This document shows positions 57,002-64,000 of a DNA stretch of 64,000 nt, piece after piece. Both the position numbers and the translations under genes were made by a program. The notes under the pieces are model-generated. The model searched no databases. It saw nothing but the letters and a program-made list of their open reading frames with translations, and had not been told where the DNA came from. The first letter of the stretch is position 1. Each line of letters begins with the position of its first letter. The stretch covers positions 1 to 64,000 of the forward strand of contig PENC01000034.1 in the NCBI GenBank assembly GCA_003674045.1, in the 5' to 3' direction. Source of the DNA: Streptomyces griseocarneus. Its GTDB lineage: Bacteria; Actinomycetota; Actinomycetes; Streptomycetales; Streptomycetaceae.

Positions 57002-58876
57002 TCAGCCCGGATAGACCGGCGCCGACCCTTCCTTCGTCACGAGCTTCCAGCCCGTGTCGGGCAGGAGGCGGACGATGCCGCCGTCACGTTCGGCGACGAG
57101 GGCGGGAGCCTTGGCAGGGCCGTCCGCCGCGGCCACGCCGCGGACGCCCGTGATGCCGGGCAGCGCCGAGCCGTTGGAGAGGGAACCGTCCGTCTCGATG
57201 TACTGGAGCTGCTGGAGGCCGCCCTGCTCGCTCCCGGCGACCAGCAGACGGCTGGCGCCCGCCCAGGACACCGCATCGACCTGCTCCAGCTTCGGGGCGA
57301 TGGGACGCAGTTCCTGCACCGAGAGGGTCATCCGGCCGACACCGCCGTGCCGTTCCACGCGCCCCAGCTTCAGGGCCGTCCTGTCGCCCTTCGTCACGAG
57401 CAGCGCGATCCGCACGCCGTCCGCCGCGATCCGCAGCCCGGAGATGTGCGCACCGTCGAGCCGGGGCACCTGGATCTCCTCCGGCGCACCCGTGCCTCCG
57501 GGCAGCCGCAGCAGCCGCGGCTTGTCCGGGTCCTGGTCCGCGACCCACAGGTCGCCCAGACCGTCCCAACTCGGAGCGGTCAGACCGGCCTTCGTCCCGC
57601 CCTTCGCGGTGAGCCGGGGCTCGCCCAGGGCCCCGCTCTCCAGCCCGGCGACATACAGCGCCTGTCCGTTCGCCGTGACGCCAGCGGCACGCTCCTGCGC
57701 ACGGTCCACGGCCACCGAACGCAGCTGCACCGCGCCCTCGCCGAACGGGCCGCCGACCCGCCGCGGGCCGTCCTCGCCGTCGGTGAGCCCGACCAGCCGG
57801 TGCTGCGCGTCCACGAAGTACTGCCGGTCCGGCCGGCTCTCCTTCTGGTCCGCGCGGCCGTCCTTCTGACCGTCCCTCTGCTCCGGCTTCTGGTCCGGCG
57901 CATACCAGCGCGCCTGGTCGCGCTGGAGCACACACATCTGCGAGCCGTTCTCGCGCTGCAGCGTCACCTGGCTGACCTTCGCCGACTGGTCCTGCACCGT
58001 GTAGAGGACCTGGGCGGCCATGCGCAGGCACTGCTCCTGACTGGTGCCCGCCGCGCGGTCGTTGAGCCGCACCTTCAGGGCATTGGAGTCGTCGAGCGCG
58101 AGCCGCTTGTCGACCACCCGCGTGCCCTCGCGGAAGGCCGTCGTGGCGACCGGGTCCAGCCAGGTGGTCGGCCCGTCCAGCAGCGCGTTCACCGTGGACG
58201 TCACAGGGTCGATGCGCTTGCGCAGATAGACGGGGTCGGCGACGAGCACATTGCGGCCCTGGCCGGCACCGCTCGCCCCGAGCTCCGCGAAGTAGTACTT
58301 GTTGACGGAACGGTAGATGCGCTGGAAGTCGGCCACGCCGAGCACGAGTCCGGACGGCAGCGCGTCGATGCGCCACTCGCCGTTCTCCTGGGCGACGTGG
58401 ATCTCCTGCTGGTACTTCCGCTCGTCCGGCTTGTAGGCGTGCTTGGCGTCGACCGTCGCGACCTGCCTGCCGGTCAGCGTGATCGTGAAGTCCTGTTTGT
58501 GGTCACCGCTACGGGCCAGGTCGACCTGCGGCGGAGCGGACAGCACCGTCGTCGACGCGGACGGGTCCCACTTCTGCGTCGCGCCCTTGGCGAGGTACAT
58601 CCGGGCCGTGCCGTAGTCCGGGTCGTCGCTGGTCGTGGCCTCCAGGAAGCCGTTCACCAGGTCCAGCGGATGCTCGCCCTTGTGCGGCGCCACCCCGTAC
58701 ACGCGCACCTGCGAGTCCCCGTCGGCGCGCTGCGAGGAGTCGACCGACGTCACCTCGCTGCTGTCCGGCATCGAGGCGCACCCGGCCAGCAGCACGCCGC
58801 CGATCACGAGCGCGCCGATCCCCGCAGGCCGCCGCGCACCGCGCATCCGACGGCGGCGTCCGCGTTCAGCGCCCAC
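57002..58876 (-). CDS. lpqB: Lipoprotein LpqB, MtrAB accessory
   Basis: The 624-residue lipoprotein has a signal peptide and lipobox LLAGC (cysteine near residue 30). A GerMN-like domain (about 190-310) precedes a C-terminal beta-propeller-like region (about 330-620), the LpqB family layout. In mycobacteria LpqB interacts with the MtrB sensor and modulates MtrA signalling. The GTG start at 58876 (GAGGGGCAGG upstream) overlaps the end of mtrB by 11 bases, so the three genes form one operon. A Gln/Lys/Asp-rich insertion (KPEQRDGQKDGRADQKES) interrupts the middle. Confidence 0.93.
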   Translation of the reverse strand: MGAERGRRRRMRGARRPAGIGALVIGGVLLAGCASMPDSSEVTSVDSSQRADGDSQVRVYGVAPHKGEHPLDLVNGFLEATTSDDPDYGTARMYLAKGATQKWDPSASTTVLSAPPQVDLARSGDHKQDFTITLTGRQVATVDAKHAYKPDERKYQQEIHVAQENGEWRIDALPSGLVLGVADFQRIYRSVNKYYFAELGASGAGQGRNVLVADPVYLRKRIDPVTSTVNALLDGPTTWLDPVATTAFREGTRVVDKRLALDDSNALKVRLNDRAAGTSQEQCLRMAAQVLYTVQDQSAKVSQVTLQRENGSQMCVLQRDQARWYAPDQKPEQRDGQKDGRADQKESRPDRQYFVDAQHRLVGLTDGEDGPRRVGGPFGEGAVQLRSVAVDRAQERAAGVTANGQALYVAGLESGALGEPRLTAKGGTKAGLTAPSWDGLGDLWVADQDPDKPRLLRLPGGTGAPEEIQVPRLDGAHISGLRIAADGVRIALLVTKGDRTALKLGRVERHGGVGRMTLSVQELRPIAPKLEQVDAVSWAGASRLLVAGSEQGGLQQLQYIETDGSLSNGSALPGITGVRGVAAADGPAKAPALVAERDGGIVRLLPDTGWKLVTKEGSAPVYPG

Positions 58877-60974
58877 GCGCCTGCCCCTCACGTTCCGGGC
58901 GGTCCGAACGTTCCGGACGCGCCGCGCCTGCCGGAGCCGCCGGGCTTCCCGTACCGCTCCCGACGGTCCCCTCGGCGCCCCCGGCACCCTTGCCGTACGA
59001 CTTGTCAGTCGCCTTGTCGTACGGCGCGGTTCCGCCCTGCCGCGCCACGACGCGCGCGCCGCTGCCCGGCAGCGCCGTCAGGTCGACGGCCGGGGGCGTG
59101 CTGCGCGTCTGCGCCGGTACGGGCGCGGGCCCCTGTGGTGCGGTCGGCGCGGCCGGAGGCCCTCCGCGGCCTGCCGTGCCCAGCGGCAGCCCGGCCTCGT
59201 TCAGCCCGCGGTTGCGCCGCGAGTCGTCCGGCTCCAGCGGGATCGGCGACCCGCGCAGCGTGTCGCCCGCCGTACGCGGCAGCGTCAGCCGGAACTGCGA
59301 GCCGCCGCCCGGCTCGCCCCACGCCTGGAGCCAGCCGCCGTGCAGCCGCGCGTCCTCCACGGCGATCGACAGCCCGAGGCCGGTGCCTCCGGTCGTCCGG
59401 GCCCGCGCCGGGTCCGCGCGCCAGAAGCGGTTGAAGACGCGGGTGGCCTCACCGGGCTTGAGCCCCACGCCGTAGTCGCGCACCGCGACGGCGACCGCGC
59501 CGCCCGCCGCGGCCAGCCGTATGACCACGTCCCGGCCCTCGCCGTGCTCCACGGCGTTGACCACCAGGTTCCGCAGCACGCGCTCCACACGCCGGGCGTC
59601 GGACTCCGCGATCACAGGCTGCTCGTCGCCGCGCACCACGAGTGTGGTGCCCTTGCGCTCGGCGAGCGGCAGGGCGCCGTCGACCACCCGGTTCACGACG
59701 TCCCGCAGGTCGATGGGCTCCGCCTCCAGCGCGGCGGCGCCTGCGTCGAACCGGCTGATCTCCAGCAGGTCGGACAGCAGCGACTCGAAGCGGTCGACCT
59801 GCCCGAACAGCAGCTCGGCCGAGCGCGCGGTGACCGGGTCGAAGTCGTCACGCGCCTCGTGGATGACCTCCGCGGCCATCCGCACGGTCGTCAGCGGGGT
59901 ACGCAGCTCGTGGGAGACGTCGGAGACGAAGCGGCGCTGCATCCGCGACAGCTGCTCCAGCTGCTGGATCTTCACCTGGAGGTTCTGCGCCATCTTGTTG
60001 AAGGCTTCACCCAGACGTGCGATGTCGTCCTCGCCGGTGACCTTCATCCGTTCCTGGAGGACGCCCGCGGCGAGCCGCTCGGAGATGCTCGCGGCCATCC
60101 GCACAGGTGTGACGATCTGCCGTACCACCAGCCAGGCGATGGCACCCAGCAGCACGACCACGAACACCCCGGCGGTCGCCAGCGTGGTCTTCACCAGAGT
60201 CAGCGACTTCTCTTCCTGCGTATACGGGAAGAGGTAGTAGAGCTGGTACGGCCGGTTGTTGTTGTCGTACATCCGCTTGCCGACGATCAGCGCGGGCTCG
60301 CCCTCGTCGGAGGCGCTGTGCTTGATCGACGCGGACCGCTCCAGCGCGCCCGTGCGGGAGTCCAGCGCCTTGCGCAGGTCGGCGGGGATGCTGTGCTCGG
60401 GGTCGATGTCCCCGGAGGCACGCGGGCCGCGGGCGCCGACGGTCGACGCGTCACCGCTGTCCGCGCTGAGCGCGACCACGTGGTAGACGCCCTGGCCGCC
60501 GCTGGAGAGCTGCTGCACCAGCGCGGTGAGCCAGGTGCCGGAGTCCATGGTGCGGGCGCCGGACTGCGAGGCGTCCTGCCCACGGGCGTCGGCCGCGCCG
60601 TCCGCCGCGTCCCGGGCGGCCTTGAAACCGCCCTCCGCCTGGCTCTGCGAGGCGTGCCGCTTGGCCTCCAGCAGGCCGTTGCGGACCTGCCCGATGACGA
60701 CGACGCCGAGCAGCAGCACGACACCGAACGACATCAGCAGGGTCGTGGCGACGACCCGCAGCTGGATGTTGCGCCGCCACAGCCGCATCGCGGGCAGCAG
60801 CGGGCGTCTCACCCAGCGCACATACAGCCGCAGCACCGGATGGACCGGCCCCGAGGCCGCGCCGTCGGGCAGCAGCCTCGCGGCGCGCCACAGCCGCCGG
60901 AAGTACGAAATGCCGCCCGCCGTCTCGACGGGCCGCCCCGCGCCCCACTCCGGAGCGGCACCGTTGCCCGACAT
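58866..60974 (-). CDS. mtrB: Sensor histidine kinase MtrB
   Basis: The 702-residue kinase has two membrane helices (about 80-103 and 260-283) enclosing an extracytoplasmic sensor. A HAMP domain (about 284-335), HisKA with FVSDVSHELRTPLTTVRM (His near 353) and HATPase_c (NLVVNAVEHGEG, DYGVGL, GGTGLGLSI; about 455-570) follow. It ends in a Pro/Gly-rich tail of about 130 residues. It phosphorylates MtrA. ATG 60974 follows the mtrA stop by one base, so they are co-translated. In actinobacteria MtrAB coordinates wall metabolism, osmotic response and, in Streptomyces, development and antibiotic production. Confidence 0.95.
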   Translation of the reverse strand: MSGNGAAPEWGAGRPVETAGGISYFRRLWRAARLLPDGAASGPVHPVLRLYVRWVRRPLLPAMRLWRRNIQLRVVATTLLMSFGVVLLLGVVVIGQVRNGLLEAKRHASQSQAEGGFKAARDAADGAADARGQDASQSGARTMDSGTWLTALVQQLSSGGQGVYHVVALSADSGDASTVGARGPRASGDIDPEHSIPADLRKALDSRTGALERSASIKHSASDEGEPALIVGKRMYDNNNRPYQLYYLFPYTQEEKSLTLVKTTLATAGVFVVVLLGAIAWLVVRQIVTPVRMAASISERLAAGVLQERMKVTGEDDIARLGEAFNKMAQNLQVKIQQLEQLSRMQRRFVSDVSHELRTPLTTVRMAAEVIHEARDDFDPVTARSAELLFGQVDRFESLLSDLLEISRFDAGAAALEAEPIDLRDVVNRVVDGALPLAERKGTTLVVRGDEQPVIAESDARRVERVLRNLVVNAVEHGEGRDVVIRLAAAGGAVAVAVRDYGVGLKPGEATRVFNRFWRADPARARTTGGTGLGLSIAVEDARLHGGWLQAWGEPGGGSQFRLTLPRTAGDTLRGSPIPLEPDDSRRNRGLNEAGLPLGTAGRGGPPAAPTAPQGPAPVPAQTRSTPPAVDLTALPGSGARVVARQGGTAPYDKATDKSYGKGAGGAEGTVGSGTGSPAAPAGAARPERSDRPEREGQARGR

Positions 60975-60975
60975 G

Positions 60976-61653
60976 TCAGCTCGGCCCGGCCTTGTAGCCC
61001 ACGCCACGCACGGTCACGACGATCTCCGGCCGCTCCGGGTCCTTCTCGACCTTGGAGCGCAGCCGCTGCACGTGCACGTTCACCAGGCGGGTGTCCGCGG
61101 CGTGCCGGTAGCCCCACACCTGCTCCAGGAGCACCTCACGGGTGAACACCTGCCACGGCTTGCGGGCGAGCGCCACCAGCAGGTCGAACTCGAGCGGGGT
61201 CAGCGCTATGGCCTGGCCGTCGCGCTTCACCGAGTGCCCGGCGACGTCGATGACCAGATCACCGATGGTGAGCTGCTCCGGCGCGGGCTCCTCCGACCTG
61301 CGGAGCCGGGCCCTGATCCGGGCGACGAGCTCCTTGGGCTTGAACGGCTTGACGATGTAGTCGTCGGCGCCGGACTCCAGGCCGACCACGACGTCGACCG
61401 TGTCGCTCTTGGCCGTCAGCATCACGATCGGCACCCCGGACTCGGCCCGGACGAGCCTGCACACCTCGATGCCGTCCCGGCCGGGCAGCATCAGGTCGAG
61501 CAGCACGAGATCCGGCTTGACCTCGCGGAAAGCAGCAAGTGCCTTGTCGCCATCTGCTACAAACGACGGCTCGAAACCCTCACCACGCAGCACGATGCCG
61601 AGCATCTCGGCCAGTGCGGTGTCGTCGTCGACGACAAGGACGCGTCCCTTCAT
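60976..61653 (-). CDS. mtrA: OmpR-family response regulator MtrA
   Basis: The 225-residue regulator is nearly invariant in the genus. The receiver has VLVVDDDTALAEMLGIVLRG, the phospho-acceptor in LVLLDLMLP near 53, and MLTAKS and KPFKPKELVARI. The winged helix (about 130-222) has ALTPLEFDLLVALARKP and TRLVNVHVQRLRSKVE. ATG 61653 with GGATG upstream is the conserved start. Two adjoining palindromes lie 25-56 bases upstream, placed for autoregulation or a leader structure. It forms an operon with mtrB and lpqB. Confidence 0.96.
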   Translation of the reverse strand: MKGRVLVVDDDTALAEMLGIVLRGEGFEPSFVADGDKALAAFREVKPDLVLLDLMLPGRDGIEVCRLVRAESGVPIVMLTAKSDTVDVVVGLESGADDYIVKPFKPKELVARIRARLRRSEEPAPEQLTIGDLVIDVAGHSVKRDGQAIALTPLEFDLLVALARKPWQVFTREVLLEQVWGYRHAADTRLVNVHVQRLRSKVEKDPERPEIVVTVRGVGYKAGPS

Positions 61654-61677
61654 ATCGACATCATCCCATTTTCGCAT

Positions 61678-61709
61678 CCGGCTCATAGAGCCGGGTGACC
61701 GACCTCACC
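61678..61709 (-). promoter_or_regulatory. Tandem palindromes upstream of mtrA
   Basis: CCGGCTC-ATA-GAGCCGG (61678-61694) directly abuts GGTGA-CCGACC-TCACC (61694-61709). Both are perfect inverted repeats. The second resembles two facing GTSAC-like half-sites. Confidence 0.5.
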
Positions 61710-61806
61710 TGTGGCGAGCGGCATTCTCCGGTGTGTCCCGTTGACCCCGGCGATCTCAGTCCCACCGGAAACCGGGATGTCATCCGCGCGTTCCGGCCCG
61801 GCGCCC

Positions 61807-62949
61807 TCACCGTTCCTTCTCCGGCCCACGGCACAGCTCGGCCAGCCCTGGCCGGGTGACCGGGGAGACCACACCGTTCTCCGTGACGATCGCGGTCACC
61901 AGCTCCGGTGGCGTGACGTCGAACGCCGGGTTGTACGCCTGGGTGCCCAGCGGCGCCGCCGGCACGCCCATGCCCGGCTCGGCGGCCACCCCTGTCACCA
62001 GGGGCGCGGCGAACTCGGTGACCTCGTGGCCGGGCCGCTGCTCCACCTCGATCGCCGAGCCTTCCGGGGTGTCCAGGTCGACCGTGGTGGTCGGCGCCAC
62101 CACGATGAACGGCACGTGGTGGTAGCGCGCGAGCACCGCCAGCGGGTAGCTGCCCACCTTGTTCGCGACCGAGCCGTCGGCGGCGATCCGGTCGGCACCG
62201 ATGAGCACCGCGTCGACCTCACCCGCCGCGAAGAGCGAACCGGCCGCGTTGTCGGTGAGCAGGGTGTACGCCATGCCCGCGCGCGCCGCCTCGTACGCCG
62301 TGAGCCGGGCGCCCTGGAGCAGGGGGCGCGTCTCGTCGACCCACAGCCGCCGCAGCTGTCCGGCCCGGTGCACGGCGGAGGCCACGGCGAGCGCCGTTCC
62401 CTCGCCTCCGGAGACCAGGGAACCGGTGTTGCAGTGGGTGAGCACGCGGTAGCCGCCGCCGGGCAGCAGTTCCCTGAGCAGGGCCAGGCCGTGCGCGGCC
62501 ATGCGGGCACTGGCCTCGGCGTCCTCCCGGTGAAGGGCACGGGCCTCGGCAAGTGCTGCCGCGGCGGCCCGGCGGACGTCGGCACCGTCCTTGACCGCCT
62601 GCTCGTACGCGCCGAGGGCGCGCCGTACGCCGTAGGCCAGGTTGACGGCGGTGGGGCGGGCGTGGGCGAGCTGCTCCGCGGCCTGCTGCACATCAAAACC
62701 GCGCACGGCGGCCAGGGCCACCCCGTACGCTCCCGCGATGCCGAGCAGGGGCGCGCCGCGCACCGCGAGCGTACGTATCGCGTCGACCAGGACGGGGACG
62801 TCGGTACAGATCAGCTCGACCTCCTCGGCGGGCAGTCGGCGCTGGTCGAGGAGCGCGATGACCGGGCCCTCGGGCGGCTCGTCCCAGCGCAAGGAGGGCG
62901 AGGCGGGGCCCGCGGCGGAATCCATGGGTGACACGAGGTGATCAGCCAT
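61807..62949 (-). CDS. mtnA: S-methyl-5-thioribose-1-phosphate isomerase
   Basis: The 380-residue eIF2B-like isomerase has the catalytic cysteine in VLTHCNTGSL (near 173) and aspartate in VLIGADRIAADGSVANKVGS (near 251). The N-terminal VRGAPLLGIAGAYGVAL phosphate-binding segment is also intact. It converts methylthioribose-1-phosphate to methylthioribulose-1-phosphate in methionine salvage. No other mtn gene is beside it. ATG 62949 has only a weak ribosome site. It lies upstream of, and on the same strand as, mtrA with a 153 bp gap that holds the mtrA promoter. Confidence 0.94.
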   Translation of the reverse strand: MADHLVSPMDSAAGPASPSLRWDEPPEGPVIALLDQRRLPAEEVELICTDVPVLVDAIRTLAVRGAPLLGIAGAYGVALAAVRGFDVQQAAEQLAHARPTAVNLAYGVRRALGAYEQAVKDGADVRRAAAAALAEARALHREDAEASARMAAHGLALLRELLPGGGYRVLTHCNTGSLVSGGEGTALAVASAVHRAGQLRRLWVDETRPLLQGARLTAYEAARAGMAYTLLTDNAAGSLFAAGEVDAVLIGADRIAADGSVANKVGSYPLAVLARYHHVPFIVVAPTTTVDLDTPEGSAIEVEQRPGHEVTEFAAPLVTGVAAEPGMGVPAAPLGTQAYNPAFDVTPPELVTAIVTENGVVSPVTRPGLAELCRGPEKER

Positions 62950-63131
62950 CTGCCCAGTCTGCCCGCCGGGCCCCGAGTATTGAAGGTCGCCCTGGGGTTC
63001 CTCCCCCGTACGAGCCCCTTTCCCGGGCCCCGGCCGCGGGCCGGACCTCGTGTCGGGGCACCGTGTCACGATTGCTGGACATGGCCCGGGGCCGCACCGG
63101 CGGACGGGTACCGAGAAGGAGCGACAGAGAC

Positions 63132-64000
63132 ATGAACGACACTCCGGGCCGGACCCCGCCCGGGTCCTCCCCGTCCGACGACCAGCGCCCGCCCGCGCAG
63201 GACGCGTCCGTACCGGAGGGTCCCGCCCCCGCGGACGGGGCCCAGGCCCCCGGTGCGGGCGAGGACACGCGGTCCTCGCAGTGGGCATCGGACCAGCCGC
63301 CCGGGGGTCAGTGGTCCACGGCCGCCCCGGTCCCGCCGCAGCGGCGTACGACGCGGGAGCGCGCGTACGCGAACAGCGGGCAGCGGCACACGGGCGCCCC
63401 CCAGCAGCAACAGTCACCGCAGCAGCAGCCGGGCGCCCCCTGGGGCGGCTGGGGCGCGTGGACGCCTCCTCCGCAGGCCCCGCAGCCGGGGGTGATCCCG
63501 CTGCGGCCGCTGTCCGTGGGCGAGATCGTCGACGGCGCGGTGCAGGTCGTACGGCGGCAGTGGCGCACGGCCCTCGGTATCTCCCTGGGCCTCGCGGTGG
63601 GCACACAGGCGGTGACGACCGTGCTGACCGGCCTGTGGTTCCACGACTCACCCGACCTCCAGTCGATCTCGGAGAACGCCGACGCGACGCCCCGGGAGCT
63701 GTGGGAGGCACTGCGCGGCACGCTCGCCGGCACCGGGGTGGCCTGGGCCGTCGGCCTGATCGGCTCCATCGTCGCGACGGCCATGCTGACGATGGTGGTC
63801 AGCCACTCGATCCTGGGGCGTACGACCACGATCGGCGAGGCCTGGCGGGCGGCGCGGCCGCAGATGCCGCGAATGTTCGGGCTGCTGCTCCTGCTGCCAC
63901 TGCTCCTGTGCGCGGTCTTCGGCATCGGGCTGAGCCTGGGCCTGGTGGTCGCGGCGACGGGCGCGGAGGCCGCCGGTACGGGGCTGATGGCGCTGGGTGC
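63132..64000 (+). CDS. Multi-pass membrane protein, truncated at right edge
   Basis: The visible 289 residues start with a disordered, hydrophilic Pro/Gln-rich N-terminus (about 1-110, PQQQQSPQQQP). The motif VIPLRPLSVGEIVDGAVQVVRRQWRTAL follows in two parts, then membrane helices near 152-172, 210-232 and 252-275. The LRPL-x-VGEI-x-DGA pattern is typical of actinobacterial membrane proteins related to the glycerophosphodiesterase membrane domain family. The frame is open at base 64000, so the C-terminus is unknown. It is divergent from mtnA. The AAGGAG ribosome site is about 13 bases from ATG 63132. Confidence 0.78.
   Translation, partial: MNDTPGRTPPGSSPSDDQRPPAQDASVPEGPAPADGAQAPGAGEDTRSSQWASDQPPGGQWSTAAPVPPQRRTTRERAYANSGQRHTGAPQQQQSPQQQPGAPWGGWGAWTPPPQAPQPGVIPLRPLSVGEIVDGAVQVVRRQWRTALGISLGLAVGTQAVTTVLTGLWFHDSPDLQSISENADATPRELWEALRGTLAGTGVAWAVGLIGSIVATAMLTMVVSHSILGRTTTIGEAWRAARPQMPRMFGLLLLLPLLLCAVFGIGLSLGLVVAATGAEAAGTGLMALG

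Overview
The window is typical Streptomyces (or very close actinomycete) chromosome. It has very high GC, strongly GC-biased third codon positions, frequent GTG/TTG starts, and a run of genes whose identity and order match the Streptomyces core chromosome. As I recall them, the S. coelicolor counterparts lie around SCO2951-SCO3015. Two blocks, prfB-ftsE-ftsX-ctp-smpB-ssrA and mtrA-mtrB-lpqB-comF-hpf-secA, are also shared in order with Mycobacterium. Nearly everything is chromosomal housekeeping. I see no prophage, plasmid, transposase, CRISPR array, rRNA or tRNA gene.

Layout. 0-7.9 kb: start of an ACT-domain malic enzyme, a HelD-type helicase, a sigU-rsuA sigma/anti-sigma pair, a CGNR regulator, a LysR regulator and a secreted membrane-anchored protein. 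8-15 kb: tmRNA and smpB (ribosome rescue), a PDZ/S41 protease, ftsEX (division ABC pair), a zinc-ribbon membrane micro-protein, a Gly/Thr-repeat surface protein with an LAQTG sorting signal, and prfB. 15-23 kb: two Ser/Thr kinases (pkaB/pkaA type) and a divergent FHA-FtsK ATPase. The first kinase is bracketed by two inverted ~290 bp palindromic elements. 23-27 kb: a carbohydrate ABC importer with no ATPase gene, whose first permease carries a large Ig-like insertion. 27-41 kb: a cell-envelope glycopolymer/glycosylation cluster (several polytopic glycosyltransferases, GT2, GT4, a GT2-TagF fusion, a polyprenol-phosphate mannose synthase, an NDP-mannose pyrophosphorylase-like enzyme, GtrA). 41-48 kb: large NAD-glutamate dehydrogenase, a HAD protein and a DUF6912-type protein. 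48-64 kb: Rv3235-like protein, secA, GNAT, YcaQ/AlkX-type glycosylase, an orphan NarL regulator, hpf, comF-like, lpqB-mtrB-mtrA, mtnA, and a membrane protein running off the right end.

How genes work together. tmRNA, SmpB, RF2 and HPF act on ribosomes. FtsEX, the kinases and MtrAB-LpqB form an envelope/division regulation theme, and the glycosyltransferase block probably builds wall polymer and mannosylated products for the same envelope. The sugar importer probably borrows the general MsiK-type ATPase.

The most unusual non-gene feature is a dispersed intergenic repeat. It has an ~80 bp core containing GTCGCGCAGTTCC followed by a GCGCCCCT/AGGGGCGC hairpin. It occurs at six intergenic sites, always next to a gene 3' end, and at two of them it is expanded into a MITE-like ~290 bp palindrome. 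All identifications come from reading the sequence. No database search was run and start codons are my best judgement.
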